DNA of 64,000 bases from NCBI GenBank assembly GCA_964017185.1, contig OZ024869.1:70340315-70404314 (forward strand), read 5' to 3'. How positions within the stretch are numbered: position 1 is the stretch's first letter; every line of letters begins with the position of its first letter. Below are positions 47,501 to 59,500 of this stretch, piece after piece. Both the position numbers and the translations under genes were made by a program. The notes under the pieces are model-generated. The model saw only the letters and a program-made list of their open reading frames with translations. It was not told where the DNA came from and made no database searches. Source of the stretch: Rugalucina vietnamica. Its lineage: Eukaryota; Mollusca; Bivalvia; Lucinida; Lucinidae.

Positions 47501-50500
47501 GGAAATTGGCTTGGACCCCAGCAATAGTGTTATAAAGAGGTCGAGGTGTAACATACAAGTCTGGGCAATGATAACTGGAATGGTGTTGGTTAGAGCACCT
47601 GAAAGGAATTGAACAGGATTTGGTTACTCTGAAATAGAAAAATTCTGAAAGACATTTTGTTTACTATCCAATTCTCCTGAAACAAAGGTGGCTGGTCTTA
47701 GTCATTTTTTTTTTTCAATTAAACAGTATTATGGGGAGTAAATTTGTCAGGCTAAAGGGCATAGGATAGTACCAGTATGTTCGAAACCTCAAATTCTTGC
47801 TCCAGTCTGATGCTTTACCATTAGGTCACATGGCTCCCCTGTGTCTGAAATGGTTGTTCCTATCTATCCTCTGATGCTGAGTCGATCAATTTCTGATCAT
47901 CACCTCAGGTGACGTCCTCAAGCATGACGTCCCAATAACAAAACTCTTAAATGTATCCAGACCTATATACTCACCAGAAACTACATTTGTTGTTGATGAG
48001 GCCTGTGATGAGGAAATGGTTGCCGAGGGCAATGCTGTTACCATGGTAACTATTGACGTAGCACTGGAACTTGATATCTAAAATACAAACATATGAGCCG
48101 CATTATGGGAAAACCAACAATGTAGTTTCCGAACAGGTTGGATACAAATCAAGCTGTACAAGCACAGAAGATGGCTAGAGGCTGGAAATTTTAGATTTAG
48201 GAAGTAGAGGAATTGTAGTATATGTGTAGCGAAAACAAACACGCTGATCAGCTTCGCATGTACTCCGAAGCTGATCTGTGCCTTCATTTTCGCATATGTG
48301 AAGAAACATTGGCTTTCTCAAGATGCGGCTCAAAGGCAACCTAATAATGCTTAATATTTTTGGAAGCATCAATCTTTTTTGTCAGATTTTAAAGCCAAAA
48401 CAGTCAGAAAGGGTGCTTACAATTTTTTTTGACATAACCAGAAATCCTTTGTTCATTTCATGCAAGCTTTAATATTAACTGACAGGAATAAATCTGAGTG
48501 GAATCTACTCACCTGTGACTGCTGGGCAACAGTGCCTTGGACGGTCGCTCCACTGACTAAGACCCCAGCTTGGTTCTGTAAGATTGGGTTGTTAGAAATC
48601 ATGGTGATTGGTACTGGTACTGCAATACTGCCACCGGGAACTGATAGGGATACCTGACATACAAATGAAGTAAATATTTTAGCTGTGACAGTCGCTCCAC
48701 TGACTAAGACCCCAGCTTGGTTCTGTAGGATTGGGTTTTTAGAAATCTTGGTGATTGGTACTGATACTGCAATACTGCCACATCGGGAACTGATAGGGAT
48801 ACCTGACATAAAACCATGATAAAATCAACTGTCAGAGATTTATCAAACGAAATTCCAACTCTCAGATCAGACTAGCCATTTTAGTCTTCAGATTTATCAC
48901 TAAGAGATAAAACTAAGGCACGACTACCTTAGTTTATATAGTGAAGACTAATATGATGGGGTGCTTTATGATTATAGGCCTACAAATAGTCTTATTTGTG
49001 TACTTAAGCGACAAGCTACAGTGTTCCCGGTTTGAATATTTTTATAGGATAATGAGCAAATACCAGTTTGCAGATAGAAATACAGCAAATCATTTGTGTC
49101 TTTTACGTGTGTTTATGACTTTCATAACTATCATTAGTTATATAGGTAAAGCCATGAATTTACAGCAAATGCAGTTGAAAACAGAGCTTACCTGCATATT
49201 CTGAAGGCCTTGTAAGTTAGCTATATTCATCCCAGGCAGTCCAGTAAGGTTCTGTATATTGATATTAGGCGGTATTCCTGTGATGTTGGCAATATTGATG
49301 TTTGCCATACCAGCCTGTTGTTGGTGAGTCACTGTTGAGGTCTGGGTTGTGTCCCCTGCTAAAAAAATTCACAAAATTGACAAGAAAAAGTTTAATGAGT
49401 TTGCAGTTATTCACTTAACAAGGTTATGTAAGTTGATATTTGAAGGTATTCCTGTGATGTTGAAAATGTTGATGTTAGCCATACCAGCCCGTTAGTGAGT
49501 CACTGATGAAGTCTGGGTTGTATCCCTTGCTAAAGAAATTACAAAATTGATATGAAAAAGTATAATGAGTTTGCAGTTATTCGCTTAACAAGGTTATGTA
49601 TGTTGAGATTTTATGGAATTCCAGTGTGTTACGTGCCAGGCGTAACTAGAAGATTAAGGAAACCAACAAGTTGGTAAGCCAGCAACAAGCTTTGTTTAAA
49701 ATTTAACAAATGTATTTAGAATTGATTTAACCAGTAATTACATGTGAAACAATCAAAAGCATATATACAATCAAACAAAAATGAATGTACAATACCTTTC
49801 AAGATGTTAATTCCCTTAAAGAATGTCTGAATGTCCCTCAGAATTTTTTAACACAAGTCTGTATCAGTTTCTGATCCCAAGAATTAAAGTTTGTTTCAAA
49901 ATAGCACTATGTCCCAATCCAGAATCGAATATCACAAAGTAATCCAAGAATAAGTTTAAATTCCAGTAAGATAGATTTTGACTTCTTAATAGTAACAGTA
50001 CCCAAAGATTGTCCTTATGAAAATTTGTAGCCCTTATATAGCACTGAGGAACATTCAGGATTCTTTCAGCAAATTCTATGATATCATATACTAAAAATAA
50101 CAAGTTGTTTACCAAAATTTAATGTTTTGGAATATTCTAGAGAGGCCATTATCCTTCCAGAAAATTCCACAATATTCTTTTGACAAAAAAAAGATTTTTC
50201 CAGAAGATTCTACATCTTTGGTTCTTCCAGATTTTTCCGGACTTTTCCGTCAAAGAACAATTTGAAATTTCTAGAAAATTCTGAAGTAAACAACCTGTTT
50301 ATGTCCAATATCTGGGACACTAAAAGTAAATAACTGCTAAGGACAACAAGTAAACATCATATGTATAACATCATACTTTCCTGGGCATACTCCCTTGGGA
50401 AGTTTACCAGTACTGAATGCACATCTTTCAACAAGTAACTGTCATACATAACACTTCCCCTCTTCAAAGAAAAGAAAGTTTTATAAAATAAAGCTTTCTT

Positions 50501-53500
50501 TTGCAATACTGGATAATTGTATACAATATGTTTAGCAAAATTTGTGCAAAACTAATCAAATACAACAGCACAAAGCTGGACATCAGCATTGTAGAGGCAC
50601 TTAAGCTCTGCTTAGGGTGTCTGGAATGATATTATCTCTTCCTCGGATATGTCTGATGTCAAGATTGTGCTCTTGCAACATGAGACTCCACCTGAGTAAA
50701 CGCTGGTTCTTGTTTTTCATTTTATGTATGAAAGTCAGTGGATTGTGGTCACTGAAGACAACAATTGGTGCATGTGAAGAAGCTAAGTAAACTTCAAAGT
50801 GCTGAAGTGCAAGGATTAGAGATAGGCATTCTTTCTCTATGGTAGAGTAATTTCTCTGATGCTTGTTAAACTTTTTGGAAAAATAACAAACAGGATGGTC
50901 AACACCATTGTCATCTTCTTGCAACAATACACTGCCTGCACCAACATCACTGGCATCTACAGCCAACTTGAACTCTTTGTCAAAACTTGGTGCTAAGAGA
51001 ACCGGAGCACTTCTAAGTATGGCCTTGAGCTTATCAAATGACTTCTGGCAGTCATCCGTCCAAACATACTTGGCCTTCTTACCAAGCAAGTTTGTCAGAG
51101 GCTCAGCTATAGCCGAGAAGTTGTTGCAGAATTTCCTGTAATATCCAGCCATACCCAGAAAGCGCATCAGTTGTCTTTTGCTAGTAGGTACAGGAAAATC
51201 TGAGATAGCCTCAACTTTAGCTTCTACAGGTTTTACCTGACCTTGACCTACAATGTGTCCAAGAAATGTCAAGTTTGCATGGCAAAATTCACTACAAGGA
51301 GAACTCCATTCACTTTGGCTGGGTTCAATGAAATCATTGTCCAGCAAATATTGAACTTCTTCCCTGAGATATTGCTGTTTTACCGGGTTCATTCTGTAAG
51401 GATGTTGCTTTACAGGTTTTGAACCTTCAATAATGTCAACATCATGATAGATTTTGTCAGTTCTGGATGGAATGTCCGGAAATAAGTGCTCATATTCGAG
51501 AACTAACTGTTTCAGTTCAAGTCTTTTGTCTGAATCAAGGTGAGACAGTTTCTGATCAAGATTCTGTAGTATGTCAGAATTCTGGAGTTTCGATGACGAG
51601 GGATCAGATTTCTCCAAGTTGAAGTCCTCAGAGTCCATTTGATTTTGTTCATGAGGGACAGAATTAACTATATTTACTGATGAAATAACAGAACTATCCC
51701 TATCAATATACTTCTTGAGCATATTAATGTGACATAGCTGTTTTTGCTTGCGCCTCCCAGGAGTGTTAACAATGTAATTCACGTCACTTAACTTTTTATC
51801 AACAGTATACGGGCCATAATATCTAGCTTGTAAAGGTCTGCCAGGAATGGGCAAGAGAGCAAGTACCTTGCCTCCAGGTTCAAAATTTCTGTCTTTAGCA
51901 TTTTCATCATAACGAATCTTCATTTTGCTTTGAGTAGATTTGAGATTGGACCAAGCTGCATCACAGGCCTTTGATAGTCTGTTTTTGAAATCAGACACAT
52001 ACTGAAGTAAGTTCAAAGAACTGTCATCATCTGAGAGAAATTTCTCTTTTAGAAGTTTTAACGGTCCACGTACAGTGTGCCCAAAAACAAGCTCAAATGG
52101 GCTGAACCCCAGAGACTCTTGTACAGATTCTCTTACAGCAAATAGAAGCAAGTGTATGCCTTCATCCCAATCTTTTTCAGTGTCAAAGCAGTAAGATCTG
52201 ATCATGTTTTTCAAAGTTTGATGGAATCTTTCTAAGGCACCTTGGCTTTCAGGGTGGTAAGCCGATGACTTGTATTGCTTAATTCCAAGTTCGTACATAA
52301 CCTGCTGAAAAATTCCTGACATAAAATTTGAGCCCTGATCTGACTGGATAGATTTTGGGAGGCCTACAAATGTGAAGAACTTCACAAGTGCATTAACTAT
52401 TGTTTTAGCCTTGATATTTCTGAGTGGGATAGCTTCAGGAAAGCGAGTTGAAGCACACATTATGGTCAGAAGATATTCACAACCTTTCTTTGTTTTGGGT
52501 AAGGGACCTACACAATCAATAATCACTCTGCTGAAAGGTTCATCAAAGGCAGGAATGGGCTGCAATTGAGCTTTTGGAATGGTCTGATTGGGCTTTCTTA
52601 CCATTTGACAAGTGTGGCAGGATTTGCAATGCTGTGAAACATCAGATTTTAATCCTGGCAAGTAGAAATGATTTAGAATCTTGTGATAGGTCTTATTTAC
52701 ACCTAAATGGCCTGACATGGGTGTTTCATGAGCCAAGTTTAAGATTTCAGGGCGATAAACCCTAGGAACCACAATTTGGTGGTTAACAGTCCACTCATCT
52801 GCTGCGGAGACATCCGGAGGACGCCATTTTCTCATCAAAATGCCATTTTTGACATAATAGCAAACAGGAACCTGGGATATTTCATTTTCATTAAAAGCCC
52901 TTTCAAATAAAGGCGAGATCTCAGGATCACTGTGTTGTTCTTTACAAAGCTGTGACCTTGACAGCTGGTCATGACCTTGGTCATTTGAGTTGGAAGGTGA
53001 AAGGTCATTTTCTGACCCTGACCTTGGATTGCTAGGGTCAGTCTGAATATCAGACTGACTAGGGGAAAGAGATGTTGAAATCTCTTTATTAAAGGACTGA
53101 CCTATCAAAGTGTCAGTTAAATTTATGTCCTGCATCCCATCATATAATTTGGCTTTCTTAGCCATTGCCCTAGTAACAGCACAAGAAGGGTAAAGGTCAG
53201 GAATTTCCTGCTCAATGGGATCAGGCGGTTGATCAACACATGGTGTGCTGGTCAAAAGTGGGTTTACCACAACCTTATCTCCTGCCAAATCATTGCCTAA
53301 CAGCAAATGAATACCTTTAAAGGGTAAGGAAGGTCTAATACCTACAGCCACGGGACCTGTTACTAAGTCAGAGGACAAATAGATATTATGGAGGGGTACG
53401 TTAACAAATCCACACTCTACGCCCTGGATAAGGACACTTGTCCCAGAAGAAGACTTCTCGGAAAATGGCAAGGTATCTGCCAAGATAAGGGATTGAGAAG

Positions 53501-56500
53501 CTCCGGTATCTCGTAAGATTTTGATAGGGGTAGACTGGGCAGAGTCACTGTTAAGTGACACAAAACCATCTGATAAGAATGGTTCATAAATCTCCATAAT
53601 AGAATCCTCAGAGACTGACTCTTTACAAGTTCTGGTCAGTATAGGGTTTCCTTCCTGGATACAAGACTGTGGTTTAGCCTTTAAGGAGGTGAGGCCTGTC
53701 GGTTTAGCACTATCTAGATTTTCTCTTTCTTTCTTTCGTTTCAGTGCCAAACATTCAGAAATAATGTGGCCAGTTTTCTTACAATAATTACAAATTGGCT
53801 GGGATAAGGGATTTTGTCCTTTGTTTTCACTAGAAAATTTGGGTTTTGGACTGGAATTGTCAGTTGGATTACTGGGATTGGCTTTGGGACCGGACTGAGG
53901 GGAATATGGTTTTGACCGAGGGGTAATTTGCTTTGATTGAGGGTTATATGGTTTCCTAGGATATGGCTTGTTGACAAATGAAGCCTTATGAGTCAAAGCA
54001 TAGTCATCAGCTAAACGTGCTGCTGTTTCCAAGTTTTCAACTTCTCTTTCGTTCAAGAAAGCCTTAACATCAGAATTTATGCACCGTTTGAATTCTTCAA
54101 CAAGCATGAGCTGCCTTAGCTTTGCATGATCAGAACCTACTTTCTTTGAAGAACACCATCTATCAAATAGTTGCTCTTTTGTTCTAGCAAACTCAACATG
54201 AGTCTGGTCATGTTCTTTTCTACAGTCTCTAAATTTCTGCCTGTATGCCTCAGGGACCAACTCATAAGCCTTAAAAATAAATTCCTTTACTGTATCATAA
54301 TCTGAGCTTTGCTCAAGAGAAAGCTGAGTGTAAATTTCTCGAGCTTTACCAATTACAACACTTTGCAAAAGCAAGGTCCAGTGCTCTCTTGGCCATTTCA
54401 AGTTTTCTGCTACCTTCTCAAAATGCAGAAAATATTTATCAACCTCTTTTTCTTGAAATGGAGGAACGAGTCGGATATGTTTTGTTACATCAAATATTTT
54501 GCTTGTGTCTGAAGATAAAGATTTTGATTTTGATTTTTCATTAAATTCAATTTCTTTGATTCTTAACTGAAATAGCCTTTCTCTTTCTTTTTCTTCATTT
54601 TCAAATCTCAATTTTTCTTTTTCAATTTCGAGCCGTTCTTCTCGTTCTAATTTTTCTTTTTCAAGCCTTTCTTCTCTTTCTAATTTTTCTTTTTCTAACT
54701 CAATTTTTTCTCGTTCTAATTCTCTTTGTTTTTCCTTCTCTCGTTCTTCCATTTCTAACTTTTGTTTGTGCATTCTTTCTTCCCGTTCTAAAGTTTCCAA
54801 TCTTATTCTTTCTTCCCTTTCGGCCTTTTCTGCCCTTATTCTTTCATCCCATTCTAAAGTTTCCAACCTTATTCTTTCTTCATACTCAAATTTTAGTTTT
54901 TCCATCTCAATTTGTCTTTTGATTTCTAGTTCCCTCAACTGCAAGTCAGTCTGAGTGACTAGAATCTGAGAAGTAGCCGAGGAATCAAAAATTTCCTCGT
55001 CAACAAAAAACTGAATCAAAATGTTCTTAATTTCATGTTTTAACATGGAAGTCTTGATATTTGACAACCCATAATGATCAGCTATGTCTAAGAGGTCACT
55101 CTTTTTGGCCTTATCTAACAGCTCCTGAGAAGGCGCAGCAATAAAGTCACTTAGTTTGAATGACATGGTTGCTTTTTGCTGGCTTTAGCTATTTAAACAG
55201 CAAACAGTGAAGATACTTTAGAATTTTAAATAAATTTGGTGCACAAGAAATTTCAATCCCGGACTCGAGCCCCCAATTCTGTTACGTGCCAGGCGTAACT
55301 AGAAGATTAAGGAAACCAACAAGTTGGTAAGCCAGCAACAAGCTTTGTTTAAAATTTAACAAATGTATTTAGAATTGATTTAACCAGTAATTACATGTGA
55401 AACAATCAAAAGCATATATACAATCAAACAAAAATGAATGTACAATACCTTTCAAGATGTTAATTCCCTTAAAGAATGTCTGAATGTCCCTCAGAATTTT
55501 TTAACACAAGTCTGTATCAGTTTCTGATCCCAAGAATTAAAGTTTGTTTCAAAATAGCACTATGTCCCAATCCAGAATCGAATATCACAAAGTAATCCAA
55601 GAATAAGTTTAAATTCCAGTAAGATAGATTTTGACTTCTTAATAGTAACAGTACCCAAAGATTGTCCTTATGAAAATTTGTAGCCCTTATATAGCACTGA
55701 GGAACATTCAGGATTCTTTCAGCAAATTCTATGATATCATATACTAAAAATAACAAGTTGTTTACCAAAATTTAATGTTTTGAAATATTCTAGAGAGGCC
55801 ATTATCCTTCCAGAAAATTCCACAATATTCTTTTGACAAAAAAAAGATTTTTCCAGAAGATTCTACATCTTTGGTTCTTCCAGATTTTTCCGGACTTTTC
55901 CGTCAAAGAACAATTTGAAATTTCTAGAAAATTCTGAAGTAAACAACCTGTTTATGTCCAATATCTGGGACACTAAAAGTAAATAACTGCTAAGGACAAC
56001 AAGTAAACATCATATGTATAACATCATACTTTCCTGGGCATACTCCCTTGGGAAGTTTACCAGTACTGAATGCACATCTTTCAACAAGTAACTGTCATAC
56101 ATAACAAGTGATGTTGGAAATGTTGATGTTAGCCAAACCAAGCTGTTGTTGGTGTATCTTTTGAGGTCTGGGTGGTCCCTGTGAAAATTCTGGCACAAAC
56201 TTAACAGAAAAATTCCACTACCAAACTGGCCTGTATAATTTACTCCTCAATATATGCTTGTACAGTAAGACACCAGAATTTAAGCATTTTTGGTTACATC
56301 TTGCACTGTATCACGTTCAAAAGAAAGAACTATATATAATCCTCTTCCTTTACATAATAGAGGTGTGCTAAAGGAGTTACTGTTCTTAAAATTATGGGAC
56401 CTTTATATTAGTACAATACATTTATGTCACAAAATGCAACCTTAATGGCAAACAGTGCAAATTTTATGAATTGCTTCTCATTATTGGAGTTTTCACAAGT

Positions 56501-59500
56501 TCTTAACCCATATTTGACGAATGGATTTTCCCATCATTATCATTTGGGTCAGTTCACTTAGGGGGCATCAAGAGTGATTTTTAAATTTTATTAAATTTTT
56601 CGATAAAAATTCTCTAAGCAAACAGAATAGTCCCAGATGGGACGCCGCGTTCTGCGGCGTCACATCTGGGGCTATTCTGTTTGCCTATGTCCCATAAAAG
56701 GGACGCCAGGCTTAAATGAGTTAAAGGGCCTAGGGAACATACCTTGACCTTGTATGTAAGTTGCCACATTGGCATGATGTGGTGTCTGAGCCAGGTGATG
56801 TACAGTAGATGACTCCTGCACCGTGGGGGTCTTCCTGGCCGCCGTAACCACAGGTATGACTGGTGGGGAGAGGATCTGAGGGGGAGGGGTGGGGGTAGGG
56901 GTGTTGGTTGGTGTTCTGTTGATGCTGGTTTGGGGCTGAAGGACAGGTGGAGCCTGGTTGGCCTGCTGTGGAGGTGGGCTGCCAAACAACTGGGCTGAAA
57001 CAGAGTAAACAGATCCGTTATATTTAGATAAATGAACCATCTCATGGGAAAACCAACAATGTGGTTTCCGAACAGGTCGGACAAAAACCAGGCTGTACAA
57101 GCACAGAAAAGAGCTAGAAGCTTGAAATTTCAGATTTAAGTAGAAGAGGAATTGTACTATCAGAGTAGCGAAAACAAAGGCGCTGATCAGCTGACCAGCA
57201 CCCTTGTTTTCGCCTATGCAGATTGTTGGTTTTCCCATGCGGTGGCTCAAATACATCCAACAAATGGGACAATTTAAATTATTGCCTTTATTTATCTATA
57301 AATTCAGATTTTTTTTCTAATACAAGCACACTTATCAGCTTTTACTGTGTTCATTAAGCCAACTCCATTATGATATACAGCTTAATTAAAGTGCCTTTTT
57401 AAGAATAAACAACAGACTAAACAATTTCGCCTCTAAAAAGCAAGGACAGTTATACCATGACAACCCGTGAATAGCTAAGTTATAACCAATTAGCTTTCTA
57501 CGAAAGAATAAAGACTTGATAAATTCATTTTGTATTTTGTACTGACCATATCAATTCAATGTCATTGTCTCTATTACACACAGGTTACATATAATGTAAC
57601 AAACATGAGAAGCAACAAAATCATCATAATGTCAAAACCTACCAATAGGTCCCTGTGGTGTGACCGGACTAGCGGTTGGAGTGTTACTCCTGGAGCCTAT
57701 ACTGGTGTGAATCCCTAACTGTTTCAATCTCTGAGACGCTGACTGTGATTGGCTGCCTCCTTGTGAAAGCCTTTGAGACACTGATTGTGATTGGTTGGGC
57801 TGCTGGATGTTGAAATGAACTTGACTAGTGCCACCTGCTTTCAAAAAATAATGATACACAAAAGCATCAGGTTTAATGTGATACAAATAAACGTAGCGTA
57901 AGGCGACCAGTGATCGATCAGGGACCAGTGATCGATCATCTATTAATTCTCAAAGGATACCTAAAGTAAATCTTATGCTAGTCTCAACTTAAAACGCAAA
58001 ATATTACCTTACAAACACTAATTCAAATTTATTTGGAAAGCTTTTCTATCTTGCATTTTCTGACACTTTACGATGAGTTGGTCTCAGTTGTTCTGCTTAA
58101 AAGCGGTGATTGTTCAATAAATTCTTCAAGATGAAACGACCTGCATTCGTTCCGACTGGCTAAATTTTTTAACTTTAATGCATACTAAGCAAATCTGATC
58201 CGTATTCCAAATTGTATAGGATAACGCTGCGATAAATGGACAATTTCTGTGATTTTCGAGCTATGTTTTTAACAGTTTTCCATTGTTTATATGGGCGTTT
58301 TTGCGTTTAGACCACCTCATTTCCCTGCTTTATTTCTTTTAACTCACTGACAATTTCCAAATTTTGTTTCGTGGCTCGAGGTAAACAAAATTTATTCTTC
58401 CTAAAAATGTACATACCTTCCAAGTTAGCCGCGGTTTTGGAGAGAAAAAGAAGGTGATCGATCACTGGTCCACCTGACCCTGATTCACGTTGTATGATGG
58501 TGGGTGTGTTAAAATGACGTCACTGAGAACGTGACATGATGACATCATAAATTGACATATTGAAAAACATGGCGAAGGTTCAAGCTTAGATATGGTATGT
58601 ACACATGCATTCTCCAATGCATGTCTGATCCGTAAATTTATCAAACATGGCCATTTTTGATCGATCACTGGTCCCTTTACGCTATCAGAAATCATGTTTG
58701 TACAAGCTAAAGCCTGTAAACAAACTAAGCTTGACAAATCTCAGATTCCTACATTTTTTACATTTAATTATATGTTTTCTGACAGCCTAAATTCAACTTT
58801 GCTAAAAAAAAAACTTGAACAACCAAAGGAGGTTCAACGAAACTCTTTGATTTAACATAAGGTAATGTCTTACCTTGTGTAACTATTGTGGGTGGGGTAA
58901 CAAGACTCGGCTGACTAGAACCTTGATTCAGAGATAATGACAGTTGGATTGGCATAGCTTTCTTCTGCCCAACAGTTGCTGTTGCATTCTGACTGCTGGT
59001 TGCTGTGGCCTCAGCACTCTAAATTGAAAAGTACCATTACTTGAGCCGCCTCATGGGAAAACCAACAATGTGGTTTTCGAACAGGTCTGACACAAACTGG
59101 CCTGTACAGACACAGATGATGGCTAGAGGCTGGAAATTCTGGATTTAGAAAGTAGAGGAATTGTACTGTCCGTGTAGCGAAAACAAAGATGCTGATCAGC
59201 TTTGCGGTTACCACGAAGCTGATCTGTGTCTTTGGTTTCGCATATGCAGATTGTTGGTTTTCTCATGAGGCGGCTCAAGTTTTTGTTTGTTATCAAGAAA
59301 AATAGGTCACAGCAAATAATTTAGAGCAAAATAAGACTGCTCCAAACTTGTTTGCCAGTCCACTTGTAACTTCTTAGGGACACTTTGTACGACAGGCCAA
59401 ATTTTTTCAAATTATAGGAAATGAATTTGCGTAGTTTTTTTACTTGACAAACATCGACAAATCAACAAATTGAAAATGAATGAGCTACCACATGAGAAGA

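Larger units (their letters stand above)
49627..56106 (-). mobile_element. Ty3/gypsy LTR retrotransposon with integrase before RT (Gmr1-like), RT core deleted
   Basis: 6480 bp on the minus strand. Two 827-bp LTRs, each TG...CA when read on the minus strand, differ by one base that I can find (G/A near 50129 versus 55782). A 4-bp target duplication AGTG flanks the element (49623-49626, 56107-56110); the sister exon copies show the empty site. The primer site next to the 5' LTR reads TGGGGGCTCGAGTCCGGGAT, a tRNA-Pro type. The purine tract GAAGAGGGGAAG abuts the 3' LTR. One open frame of 1521 codons encodes Gag, protease, integrase, then RT and RNase H, i.e. copia-like gene order in a gypsy-type element. 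The RT middle is missing, so this copy cannot copy itself although it inserted recently. Confidence 0.93.

Noticed and set aside
49864-50115. 83-codon frame, also at 55517-55768
   Set aside because: Identical pair because it lies in both LTRs; no motif and not expected to be coding.
50908-54954. Plus-strand open frames inside the gypsy-type element
   Set aside because: Antisense shadows of the 1521-codon polyprotein.
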